The notes below the pieces were generated by a model that made no database searches, had not been told where the DNA came from, and saw nothing but the letters and a program-made list of their open reading frames with translations. The position numbers and the translations under genes were made by a program. From Casuarina equisetifolia (Eukaryota > Streptophyta > Magnoliopsida > Fagales > Casuarinaceae), in contig CM052357.1 in the NCBI GenBank assembly GCA_028551475.1, forward strand, positions 2,914,001-2,978,000: DNA of 64,000 bases, read 5' to 3'. Shown here one piece after another: positions 14,001 through 35,582 of this stretch. Position 1 is the stretch's first letter, and the number at the start of each line of letters is the position of its first letter.

Positions 14001-17000
14001 ATCCAACTATGTAGATTTATTCCCTTAGATTATCAAAACAATTACATTGGTTTTCAGAAAATGCATAAAATATGCATGCTGTATCCTTCCGGGTATCATA
14101 TCTCATGTGAATTCTCCACTGTTTAGATCTGATAAACGAGCATTAAATAGACAACAGCCGCACGTTGAGGCATGTGTTCATGGGTTGCCATTGCATGGAG
14201 CTTCACACATTTTCATGCAGAAGATGGAGGGGAATTTATATACAATGCCGTGGCATCCGTACTTATTTGGGAGTACAGACATGAATGACCTAATTTACCA
14301 CGAACTCGTGCTAGAATAATAAGTTTGGTCAACCTCGGCTCGTGCAGTTGGCGTGCAATCACATGATTGATTTGCTGTTCTATTGCACTTCATTTGTGTG
14401 GATGCTGATGCATAAGAAGAAACTAAATACAGCTTGAATCCACTGTATTAATTTGGATTTGGGTTTTGGGAAACTATTATGTTGAGTAATTTGTTAAACG
14501 TGAAAGTTTAAAGTTGAAAAGATGCCATTTTAGGAAGTATTTAAATAGATAAAAAATATGCCTTTAACCAATGTGTTAGTTTTTAAATTGAGTAATATAC
14601 TTATTTTTGACATGATATTAGAATTGAAATTGATTCATTATAATTTTTGTTTAATTTGGTACTCTTAAAATATGCTTAGTTTGTGAAAAATGATAATTCT
14701 TACCCTATTCAATCTTGAATTTAAAATGTGTTTAATGTATAAAGGAATTTAGAGTTAAAAGTTTCATATTAAAGAGATTCAAATTTTGGGTAAATATAAA
14801 TGATATTCTCCTAGCTTATGAGCTAACTCTTAGATTGGACTATAAGCTTCTTTCTAATAAAATCAACATCAAAGAACCATTAGAGAATTTAGCATCTTAA
14901 ATGACTCACCAAATGATCTTGCATAGCATTTCTTAAAGTCACAACTCGTGAGAAATTCTAATTAAGTCAATTATCGTTCTATTGTTATCCCTAATATATA
15001 TATTCCATAACTAACGCATTATTTAGAAAATAGACAGCTAATTAAGCATAAGTTCACGGACTCAAACACACCGACCGACGATATATAAACACATGAAAGC
15101 TAACACTAAACCCACTTCATGCCAATACAACCTTATCAAGATTACTTATGTGTGACGTTGATCTTTTTAATTACTATTTAAGAACCATACTTTAATGGGT
15201 ATGTTGTGTTACAGCTCATGAATGTGGCTTGAGCTGTGTTTGCCATGTTCCTCTCTGCAATCTGATACGATTCCCTGAAAAAATATGAACGATTTTCCCA
15301 TGTACCTTCTCTTAAGGTTTTGAGAGGCACAAATCTTAGGATTTAAGCACTAAAACAAGTAAAAATGAAATCTCGGAATGACTTGAGCACTATAAAAAAG
15401 AATTGTATCATTCTCCCTTTTAGAGTATTGGGATTCAACCATGCGGATCACATAGATCAATATTATTAAATTATATCTTTTGTCATGTGCCTTCTCCATT
15501 ATTAGCATTCAGTTTTAGGTTCTCCATATTCGGATAAGATTTAGGACCACTAAGTATAATAATAAATGCCCATTCCACTTTCATTTTTAATGTATAAAAA
15601 TGACAAAATTGAAGACACATCAGCAAGAAATTGAGTGGTTGAGAAGGCCTAGGACTTGGTAGGGATTGTCATACTCATCCTAAAGCTTTATCTTGATTTT
15701 TCTACTAACCTCTAAATAGATATGTCATCCATAGGTGGATGATATTGAAGTTTTCTACAATTTTATGTACACTGGATATGATAAGCATATTATGTACACG
15801 CATGGTAAAGACTATGGAACAATTATTCACTAAAATTTCAATTCAAATAACTTTTTGTGTATGTGTGTGTGTGTGTATTAGATGTAAATTTGAAAGGTGA
15901 AATCGCTTTAAGTTTTGTGCTTTTTCCGATCCTTCCTTTATATTTATGATGCTATCAAAAATCCTATCATGGTTGCCTTTATCCAACTCAAAGCCAACGG
16001 AAGTCGACCTTATCATTTGTTGTCTTTTCCAATCATGACATCGTACTATTAGTGGCAACAATGTCAAACTCCAACCAAATGTGCAGCCTGACATGCTACC
16101 CATAACCTTCCATTCATGGTCTCATCCAACTGTTGAATTTCTGCAAAAATGGAATCAGATCATTGGCTCTTTGCAAAACCTTGTTTATATAAGAAAATAG
16201 CATCAACAGTAATGAAATTTTTTTTCATTAGAAAAAGAAGGTTTGAAAGATCGAATGTCAAACTCAAGACCTATGTAGGTGGGCAATATCCAATTACCAG
16301 GCTCCCTAACTTTTGACACAAGAATGATGAAAAGTTAATTATTCTTAATCTCCCAAATCATAGTGCATGTTGATGTACACATGCATCTCCATTTTGTTTT
16401 TCACTTTGGTTTGGTTACTTCCAAGATCAACAAGCAATTCTTGTTTCGTAGAAAATACAGGCCAGTCGGTGATCACACGTAGAATCTGAGGCCGGTCAGA
16501 AGATCTCTCCTTATCACACTTCAATTGTCATGCGTGGGCAACCTAAATGGAACGCTTGAAAGGTGCCTTTCAACCTCGTAAACTAAAGAGAAGAATATAT
16601 CCATACCAAATGAAAGAAAACTGCCATTTTCAGGTCCTACATTCCCTTTCACAAATTGAGTCCTTTAGGGTCCATATCAAACAGGTACAATGGGTAAGGA
16701 GGAAGAAATTAAGCCATGACGATGCAAACTTTTGAGCCATAAAAAGTGTCGGAGAGAAGAAAGAGGACAGAATAGTAAACATCATTCACGTAAAAGCACT
16801 AAACGTTTTAATATGGTTCAGAAAAGGAGAGTAAAAAAGTTTTCTTCTTTCTTTCAAGCATCTTGTGCAAGTACACAACGGTTACATAAATGAATGCGCA
16901 AAAACCAAATTAAAAAAAAAGGGAACAAACTGTAATATGATAAAATAATAATTTAAACCCATAACAAGATTAAACTTCAAACGTACAAAAAAAAAAGATT

Positions 17001-17869
17001 AATCACAGCTAGGAAAAATATTTAAGCTCTTGAATAGCATGGGAAGAAACAACAATAAAATATGCGTGGGTCATCCAGTTAAGCAAAGAGCCATTTACTG
17101 GAAATGAGGTTATGCAAAGCCATGTATTTATGGGCATCGTGATTATCTTAAATTTGCAAAACTGGCACCGACTTTGTATCGTCCACGACTTCATAATGAA
17201 CTAGTGGGTCGATAATGTAGTGGATGCGAACTTTAATCATATGGCAAGAGCAACATGCAGCTGAAGGTGTAGGCCAAGCAAGACATTCATAAATGAAGAA
17301 TCTAGATCTACTTGATTCTTTGTTCATTTAAAAGTCTCTAAACACTAGGTTGTTCCATTTCAATTGAACAACCTTTATTATATATACAGAGAATTAGCTT
17401 TTCTATCTATGTCTAACCTTCTTCAATCAAATCATAATCAACTTTATACAAGTTGAAAGAATATCTAATATTGTTGTAATGTCAATACATCTAATACAAT
17501 GTCCAAGGAGTATGGACGACTTTGAGTTAGGAGATTGTTTTTAGGGTTGTACATTTTTGGACCCAAACCTTAAGGACAAGGTTGCTTTTGTGGGGGAGGA
17601 ATTGTCATAAGCACCAAGCCAAAAGTCAAAAATCCATAAGCTTAGATCAAAGATTAATGAGAAGACCAAGTTAAAGACCAATTAAATAAAAAGATAACAA
17701 AAGATGGGTCAAGGACCAATTAAAAAGAAAGATAATGAAAGATGAGATACTATTGTTATAATAATGTCTTTTCATAAAAGCTCACTAAGTGATCCATGCC
17801 ACATGTTCTTTTACCTCTAATAGTTTAATATTATGCCCATAGTATATACAGTCAACATTTATTAACCCC
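11089..17869. other. Intergenic stretch, no supported gene
   Basis: No credible coding sequence was found. A TG dinucleotide run sits at about 15857-15876. A slightly GC-richer island at 11,690-11,850 may be a fragment of an old mobile element but has no domain I can name. Open frames here are short and uncharacteristic. Confidence 0.5.
15857..15876. repeat. (TG)n microsatellite
   Basis: A short TG run interrupted by one TA step, in otherwise unremarkable intergenic DNA. Confidence 0.8.
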
Positions 17870-18880
17870 ATAAAGAAAATGAATGATGCATAGGAATAGA
17901 CCATTTTGATATTTTCCATAAGGTACAAAATGCTACTTTCATTTAATTATAATGATTGCCTAACAATGAATTTTGATGAAAAAATAAAGTTCTTTCATAC
18001 TTGCTTTTGAGAAAAACGAAGTAATTCAGACTTTTGGGAAAAATATGTTGAAGGAATCATATTCAAAGTTAAAGTAGGTGATGCTATGCATATGGCATCT
18101 AAGGCCTAAATGCATAAACCCAAAATGAAAAGGAATGGTGCATAGAAATGGACAACTTTTTAATCCTTTTCAACAAGGTACAAATTGCTTCTTATCCCAT
18201 CCATCTGTAAATCTTGGTTCGAATCTTTTGCATGTGTCAAGTTATTGTTCTCTTTAATTATAGTGATTGCATAACAAGGACTCTTGATGCAAAATCAACT
18301 TTTCAGACGACATTAGAGAAAAGTGTGCTGACTCAACCTTTTGGAGAGAACAAATTGATACGTTATCCAGTTCAAAGATGAGTAGGTGATGCTTTAACCA
18401 TAGTACATTAGGCCAAAATGCATAAATCACAACAAGATGGACCAACTTGATTTTTTCAATAACATACTATTCTTATTTAATTATAGTGATTACAAACAAT
18501 GGTTTTTTTGCTAGGATGATAATGTTGTAACTTAACAATTTTGTATTTCATCTATTGATATATAATACTTGACAATTCACTCAAAAAAAAAAAAAAGACT
18601 TAGGTCAAAGATGTGTAAGTGATGCTTCAACCATAGTACATTAGGTCAAATTACAGACTACAGCAAGTGCCGTGGAATGGATCATCTTGATTTTTTCAAC
18701 AAGATGCTATTCTTATTTAATTATAGTGATTACAAACAATGACTTTTTGCATTAACGATAATATTGTAACTTAATAATTTTGTATTTTATTTGTTGATAT
18801 ATAATAACTAACAATTCACTTTTAAAAAAAAAGACTTTTGATGAAAAAATAAACTTTTTCAAATGACATTTTATTAAAAA
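17870..18880. repeat. Diverged tandem repeat block, about four copies
   Basis: The landmark ATTATAGTGATT (or a close variant) recurs at 17946, 18258, 18480 and 18720. Each is followed by ACAATG/ACAAGG and then a stretch containing 'GATGAAAAAATAAA'-type sequence. The last two copies are spaced exactly 240 bp and are the most alike; the earlier ones are diverged and carry indels (spacings 312 and 222). Shared phrases such as 'AGTAGGTGATGCTTTAACC' and 'CATAGTACATTAGG' also recur. No coding potential was seen. Confidence 0.8.
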
Positions 18881-20501
18881 AAATGAAGGATATCTTATAT
18901 TATTTAAACCTTATTTTCGAAACTTCTTAAAAATAAATTACATGTTCCCTCTAATCAAACAGCTTTACGGAGAAATTGAACTTTCTTAATACCTTTTAAG
19001 AAAATAACTTGGAACTAATCAGATTCGGCAATGCCACTGAGACTTTAATGCATGGTCCCAAAAATGACAACCAAAAGTGGTCATTCTTCCCTCTTTCAAC
19101 AGATAGGCGAAGGTCTACAACTCCAAGCCACCTTTGATGGTTTCTTTCTATAGAAAAGAGAGATAACTAAGAATTATGAAAGGTGACTTCTTTGCTACAA
19201 GGATGTTCACAAAACGTGCCTGCAAATATAATCATTTCATAGGAAGGCCTGAATGAAATATACCGCAGAAGAATGATAGAACCAACATGATAAAAAGCTT
19301 TTCGTAGGGGCTCCAATGGTGGTCCTTCTCATCATCTTGTGGCCATGATGTTTTCAATCAAAGTTGGGACCCCCAAAGAGGAAATATCGGATGCTTCATA
19401 GCATGTAGGTCCAATATGTTAGAGTGGATTTAGTTTAAATCTTGTAAAATACATTAACCAATCATTTTATTTTATTTTTTTCAATATTTTTTCGGATCCC
19501 ACTAGATGTGTAATTGAACCAACCCACCCCATAAAGAATTTGGTCTCTAGGAACTTGCCCGAATTTTCTCGGGAAACCTCCAGAGAGCTCCACGTTTCTG
19601 CAGCATTGTCTCCCAAATGGTGGGTCGTGGGACAGGCCAGGCATTCCCTTAAAACATACTCCTGTTCAACCCACTTAGAGACAAAGTGATGTAACTGTTC
19701 AAGATCTTGCCAAACATGGTGACCCTTCTCCTTGATCGAATATATTTAATTTCACTGAACCAAGACTTCTAAGAATCGATATCAGTGTCTATATCAATCC
19801 ATTTCAAAGACTTACGTATTGATAATTATGGGTCAAAATTAGGTGCAAGGTACTTTTCCTTATGAAGGTAAGATACTAATTTTATTTGTTATGTTTTTTA
19901 AAATTATTTATAAATATTAGTTGTCATAGTGACTAAAGAGAGAAAATCATATGTATTACACATGATTTTCTAACGATTGTTTAGTGTAGGAGAATCTTAA
20001 AATAGATAATAAATCATTGTTTTACAAACGGAAGTACCATTTGTCTGAATCATTCAACATCTTTAATGTTTTTGGTATTTTTTGTGTTTGTATAATTGTC
20101 GTTTATTTACATTAATTCTCTTACGCGTACACAAACAGTCCTGTGGGTACCAGTTTTGCAGTGGAGCAATATGTCAATTTTTTCCTCTCTTTTCTGGTGG
20201 AGGTGGGGAAGTTTCCACTGGAATAAAATTCAATGCCACCATTGACTGAAGACTTGCGACTCCAAAAACTGATAACGAAAGCTTTTATTATTAAATGTGA
20301 CGCTTGAAGAAGCATCGATTGAAAATGGAAACAGAAGATTTCAGCCAGAATTTCCCTCGTAAAACAGTGGATGGGTTTTGCCTAACCCTTCGATGGATTT
20401 TCTTGGTTAGGACTGCAAGTTGTGGATATTTTTCAGCCTGTTGCCACCGTTCTTTTTGTTTTGTTTTGTTTTTGTTTTTTGTTTTTTTTTCCTGCCAAAG
20501 A
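18881..20501. other. Intergenic stretch, no supported gene
   Basis: Nothing recognised. The last 50 bases before 20501 are a dense T-rich tract ending CCTGCCAAAG, which could be the 3' end of an intron belonging to the interrupted frame that follows, or simple sequence. Confidence 0.4.
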
Positions 20502-21425
20502 ATGATGGATACCAATAGTGCACAGGTGGTGCTGTTTTCATCACAAGATTTGTGGGGTTCAAAGAGTCTTTCATCCCTTCAACATATTAACAATATTAAT
20601 ATTGATAATATTAATATTTATGGAGATATTTCTTCATCCTCCTCTGGAGTAGCTGACTCGTCAGAAGTTGATTCCGGTTTATGTGTATCAGTTAGTGAAG
20701 GAGCTTCCTCAGAAGAGACTACCCCTCGTTACCTTCCCCCAGAAGATTATGGTGTCACATTTCAATGGTCTTGCTCACCTTTTGACGTAACTGCACCTGG
20801 GCCGTTGACACTTTCATCTCAATATAATGTTCAGACCAACTATGCTGGACAGAATGAATTATGTGGTGGAATTCTTGAAGCAGTTGAGTCTACATGTCAG
20901 TTAATAGGTTCGGGCATACCATCTACTTTTGAGCTAGGAGAACCTTCTCATCATAGAGAAAATAATTTGGGTTCGAACACATGCTGAAACCTGCTGCCAC
21001 CCTTACCTGAGTCACTGATGTTTAAGCAAGAACCTCTCTCACCCATGCCGCCTCCATAGATGGATCCTAACGTAAACTTGGTTGGCTGTTCTCTTGGAAA
21101 TGATAATGATAGTCTTCTTAACGGGTTCAATTATGAAGATGCCGTGGCACTTCAATGGCTAAACATGGAAGATAATGGGAACCTCAACGTAGGGAATAAT
21201 GATGAAGATTTGAATAGATCCCTAGCTGACTATTATGCTAGTACGCTGGATAATATAGAAGATTTCCGCTTCTTACAGGACTGTGGAAATCACGCAGGAA
21301 CATGCACCGTTGTTGAAGATCTCGGTGTAGAAGATCCACTTGCTGCTTTAAGGGCCTACGGGGAAGAGCTATCTGAAGTGGAGTCTGTGGGTTCGACGCA
21401 TGCAGATGGAGACTTGGAGAAATAA
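20502..21425 (+). pseudogene. Interrupted open frame of unknown family, probable pseudogene
   Basis: One reading frame runs about 920 bp from ATG ATG at 20502 to a TAA at 21425, broken only by a TGA at 20985-20987 and a TAG at 21057-21059, with no frameshift. The sequence between the two stops (LLPPLPESLMFKQEPLSPMP and the residues around it) still reads like protein. Composition is Ser/Asn/Asp/Glu-rich and low in basic residues: a poly-Ser patch near the start, an Asn/Ile repeat (NNINIDNINIYG), an acidic middle and an acidic C-terminus ending GDLEK. This suits a disordered, acidic activation-type or adaptor region, but I do not recognise the family. A frame this long with only point nonsense changes and no introns suggests a fairly recent pseudogene, possibly a retrocopy. 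A stop-interrupted exon of a real gene, with the T-rich tract just upstream as its intron end, is an alternative. Confidence 0.5.
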
Positions 21426-24149
21426 TGGGGGACCCGCATACTGCCTTATCTATGCCTTATCTGATGTTTAATGCCTGCAGACCTGAGCTACGTAATGATG
21501 AAAACTTGACAAGTCTGTTTTACGTCCCTTCATGCAAGTAACATGCAAGTGGCATGCAAGTTGTATTTTGTTTCTTTGCCACGATGGTTGTCTACATAAA
21601 GGCTGTGTAAGACGCTCTTCATAAGCAAGCAAAAACTCATTTGAGTGTTCTTGTGCAACACCAATTATTGCTTCGACTTCTTTCTTTCTGTTTCTGCTTT
21701 GTTTTTCTTCTGCTCGATATCTTTCTCGGTTTGCTTATTTTCTTTATTTACTATAAATATTGTTTTTCATTTCAACAAAGGGAAGAGAAAATTATCAAGT
21801 GAATGTCTTTTTCAGCTCATATGACATGTCCTTTTCGATTGAATTGTTATGTGGAGACATCAATGGGAGTCTCTTACTAGTTATTAAGTGATAAACGTGG
21901 ATCAAACAATAAACACATGTTAGGATTGGTAGAACAACTAGGTTAGATGGCAAAATTTTAATATTTTATTACAATTAAAAATATCTATGTAACTATAGAA
22001 ATTTGGATTTCTCTATAAATAACAAAAATATATATATAAAAAAACCCAAATGAAAGAGTCCTTTTCATGAACTCTAGATAATGAAAGAATTTATGAAATA
22101 CCTGTTTGATGAAAAGAAAAAGAAGAAAAAATTTAATAAAGAGAGAATATAGGTGAAATAAGCTATTGTATTAGTCTAAACTTCTAAAATTTGTTTTGTT
22201 AGATTTATGAGTTCTTATGGTTGTGTTTGATTTATATGTGGATCATTGTTAGATTTTGGCAGCAACACAAATACAACAACTATTAAGAACGTTGAGAATT
22301 TTATGTAAGGTCATGAAAGTAGCAGTTTATTACTCTATTTGAGGATATTTTATATCTTAGAATGAGTGTCGAACCTCCTAGGGAAAGAATGTCTCAGACC
22401 GTTAGTAGCTCGGTTAGCAAATTGACAAGTTGAAAAGGAGTTAGCTTAGGTGGTCCTGGTAACAATAACTTGAAGGAGGTTCTAACAAAGAGAAACCAGT
22501 AGCAAATTGCAGAAAGATTGCGTCTAAACCGGGCGAATAAAGCTATCCAAACCAGATGCATTAAAGGGACAGCCTACACATTCTCCATATTCCCGAAGAC
22601 GATATCCAAATCATTGGTCGGTTATCACTCGTCGGATTGTCGCAAAATGCACCTTTTCGATGTGGTTTGTTAAGCTAAAAATGGGCGAATCTGAAGCCGA
22701 TAGAAGAGTGAAAAAGAGTTAACTTCATGGCCAAGAATGAGATCTAACTACTATCTGATATGAAAGGAACTTCTTAAGGTAGTTTGCTGGATAACCTATC
22801 AGTTCAAACTACCAAACTTGCTTTACTTTGAGACTTCCTAACCATAGTTGGTGGGCTTAGCATTTAGATAAGCAACTCACTTCCTCTCTTAAAACTAGCT
22901 TATAACAAATACAAAATCTAATAGATTACATTATTAATAATTCAAAACAAATATCATATTTAAATGTCTCCTCTTTGATTATGAGAAAATACTTTTCATG
23001 AAAATTCGATTCATAAGTTGAGTATTTCTTATTTGAAAATTTGAGTCCTATTATCATTTTAAAAATCAAGCTCTTCATTTTTAAAGTAGGTTTTTATAAG
23101 AGAACACTTTTTCATGTAAAGAGAACAATAAACAATTATATTAACAATATAACATACGCACTAGATTTCAATCCACTGGCACCAAAGAAGCTGCTGCTAA
23201 CTAATGAAGTGAATTTCTTGGGATACCAAGCTATCCCAATCATACAACAGGATACCTTTTTGTCCCACCTGCATAGTACACAACGACAAGTAGTTAACCA
23301 TGATTTCATTGATATGGGTAACTCCCATAGGTTTATATATTCTTGATAGCCATAGACAGTTCATTGCTTACGGGACAAGAAACTAAAGCAGAAGCTCATT
23401 CTACATGGGACGAAACAATCGAGGAATCCCCAGGGGAACATGTCATAAACAATTAATTCCCAGAAAGTTTCATAATGTTTTACTGGTCGATAACTTCTTA
23501 GCGTAAGTGCCGGAACTCATCTTTGCAGCAAGAAAAAGGCAAAGAAAACCACCAGTTCTAAGCATCTCATGGCCAGAGCATGGGAGCTTGTGAGAGATCA
23601 AGACCAATACACATGCTTATGCACGGTCGATCTCCGATTCTGCAGACAAGATGTCGTTTCAGAAATGGCTGAGACAAGTGAGCAGAGTATCTAAAAATTT
23701 GCACGAAAGGTGGACAAGGAAAAACCATGTGTTTTAGCAGAAAATGCGAGTAAATTAGCTTTCTTCTGATCTTAGGCATTGTATGCGGGCACATGTGCAT
23801 GTGGGTTTGCTGGTTACCTTGTACCAGCCTCCCAGAGTGACTTACGTAGCAATAAAGTGTCTGATCATGATGTCCCCGGCTAACTTGTTTTACCCCTTGT
23901 TGAAATCTACTTGGGTCCCACACTGTTTAAATATTGTCACGTTATTATCTTTAAAGTGAAAGCTTTATTTTCATTCTTACTAGTTTTAATAGTAAATAAG
24001 CTTTTTAACACTTAAGTACTTTGATTGTATAATTTGTAACGAATATTTATTTTAAAGTACATTCTTACTTAATCATAAACAATCTTTTAATGAGATTGAT
24101 ATGGAATATTAGAATATTATTTCATCCAAAATTTTGAACGAAGAAATTT
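21426..24149. other. Intergenic stretch, possible LTR-like sequence near its start
   Basis: From 21,480 to 21,780 there is a run with repeated 'CATGCAAGT' units, a TATA-like ACATAAAGG and a T/C-rich tail, a texture seen in plant LTRs. No matching second copy was found in the window, so it is not called as a mobile element. The remainder shows no gene. Confidence 0.35.
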
Positions 24150-24530
24150 TAATGCAGTTGGAATATGCTAAGTTTCGAAGGCCTCAATATCATCAATCTT
24201 ACCATGTGTTATTGTTGATTCTTTTAAGTAAAAAGTAAACTATACCATTCATTATGTTATATTGTGTCATTCATTCTATTATATTAAGTAATTTAATATT
24301 GTAAAAAGTCTTCTAAAATAAGTAATCATTTACTAGAATCATAAGGGATATTGAATAGGATTGGAATATGCCAAGTTTTGAAGGGATCACTATCATCAAT
24401 TCTACCACATAATATTGTCGTTTCTTTAGGTACAAAGTAAACTACACCATTCATTATGTTATATTGTATTGTTCATTTTTATACCATGTTAAAAAATTTA
24501 ATATTTTAAGGAGCTTTCTAAAAATATCAC
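24150..24530. repeat. Two-copy tandem duplication, 203-bp period
   Basis: TTGGAATATG at 24158 recurs at 24361. Each copy continues with AAGTTTCGAAGG/AAGTTTTGAAGG, a TATCATCAAT run, and AAAGTAAACTA followed by CCATTCATTATGTTATATTG. The copies are diverged by substitutions and small indels. Non-coding. Confidence 0.8.
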
Positions 24531-26643
24531 AACATAACATATTGAGATACCATTCAACATAAAAGTTGAAACTTATAGGTTTAGGTTCAACAATACTATA
24601 TTGACCAATTGTGTTTATAGTACTTTTCAATATAGAATTAAACCTTTAACATTCAACCATCCATTTTATATGCGTCATGAACTTTAGGTCAAGGAGGTCT
24701 AGCATATTCTTTTGTAAGATGCCAAACTTTCTTGATGTTTTCTCTGAGTTTTCTACACCCACATATTTTCTTTGTAAAATAAAAAACTAGACATACTTTT
24801 GAAATATTCCATGATCTATATATATAATAATACCATGCCTAATATAAAAAGAGTACTTGTTTTAGGAGATGTTCATTGGATACAAATGAAGGCAACACAA
24901 TCAGATAATTACTATACTAATATACCCACTTAGATTAATCAAAAATGTCTCCCCCATGTCTCATTTAATAAGCTCCTAAATCGCTCCCTACTTGACACGA
25001 TCATAATAAAGAAAAAAGGTATCATTCTATATCCACCAAAAGTTTAGCAATATTGTGTCCACTGTCTCCTTTAATATTGAATAATAGTAACAGCGAAAGC
25101 AATAATTTCATTATCAACTGTTGATTAAGATATGGCTTCCTTTATTAAAGAAGAAGATGTTTAATGGGCATAGGAATCATAGAAGAGACAAGTGATCTGA
25201 TCAAGCAACCAATGGCTGGCACACAATGCATGCACCTTTCTTTTTGTTAAAGCACAAAGCATCATTGGAAACATTTTCTCAGTATTGTTTTCCCAGGTAG
25301 TATGGTAAAGTTTCATGGACCGAACATTGGCACCAGTTAGATGGTACGAGGGTTTCTTTTCAAAATGCAAATAAAGTCCTCTCAGGCGGGGCAGTGCAGA
25401 TCCTTTAAGAAAGATTCCAGAAAACATTGAATGGTGGTGTTTCTGTACCCATGGAGACCACATGCCTCTACTCAGGCTTCAAACCAAGTCATTACTTAAA
25501 TTGTCTTTATTTTCTTTTTATACAAAAGAATAACTTTTCTCCTCATAAACCAATTTTAAGGATGAAAAAGGGTTTCATTATTATTAAGCAAACAATAAAA
25601 ATTTTAATATGGCATTAGAGTCTATAATTAAATCCTTTTAAAAAATTATTTTCTTTACAAGTTGGTTTTGAAGAAAAAATAACTTGATGTTTATTAATCA
25701 AACCCACAAATTCTAACAAGATTGAGTACTTCCTAGATTAGATGGCCCATCAAGCATGGCAAAGGATGCATCACTCTAGATTCCTAACAATGGAAAGGAA
25801 ATCCTCCATACAGGTGTCAATCATTTTTTGTGGGGAACAGTATTGATTGAAGAGATAGATGGGAAAAAGAATGACTTGTAAATACGAGAGCAAAGCATTT
25901 AAAGAATCCGAATGTCATTATCACTCCGCCTTCAAGGAAAAATTGGCAGTAAAAAGAGGAATTGAAAAATTGTAGTTCCATCTTGGCAGGCATCAATTCT
26001 TAATCGAAAGAAACCCAGGAAGGAACCAAGAGTTTTCTACAGTCGCTTTTGAACATACACAAGCAAATATGCTCAAACATGCACATAATCTTGTGTAAGA
26101 ATCCATCATACATGCCCCCCAACGTATGGCAGGACACGTTGAAGTTAAGCATAGCTTATGAGACAGTGAAAGTTCCAGGCCATGATCTGAAAGCAAGTTA
26201 CAACTCTTACTAAAGTAGCACCTTTAAACAGCAGTTTTACTTATGAGCTTTCTTTTCCACAGATCTTCAAAGATGTCTTTTACGCAGATCTACATATTCC
26301 AAACGCAAGATCCACAGTGTAAAGCAAAGAACTTTGAGGTAAATCGTATATGTCAGGATTCTTGGATTTTGCGTGTGGTTTACTCAAGCAAGCATAATAT
26401 AAGATGGATAAAAGACTGACAGACAAACAAGTGAACAGGAAATACGCCAATGTTTCCTAGTCTTCCTCGTTACTTTAGCTCTGGTGATTAGACCAAAGTA
26501 CAAGAATCCTCATTGAAATTGGAAATCAGAATCCTTATGTTATTTGAAAAAGAAGAGATCTAAGTTCATATGAATGGTACGCAAAATAATTCCCGTGAAT
26601 TATTGCCATTGGAGGAAATAATGTACATTATCATCCAGATATC
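24531..26643. other. Intergenic stretch and 3' flank of the OAT gene
   Basis: No supported gene. The part nearest 26,643 lies directly downstream of the ornithine aminotransferase stop codon and will contain its 3' UTR and poly(A) signals, which I did not pin down. Confidence 0.5.

Positions 26644-35582
<8,939 letters not shown>

Noticed and set aside
21480..21780. LTR-like texture after the interrupted frame at 20.5-21.4 kb
   Set aside because: No partner LTR, primer-binding site or polypurine tract was found in the window.
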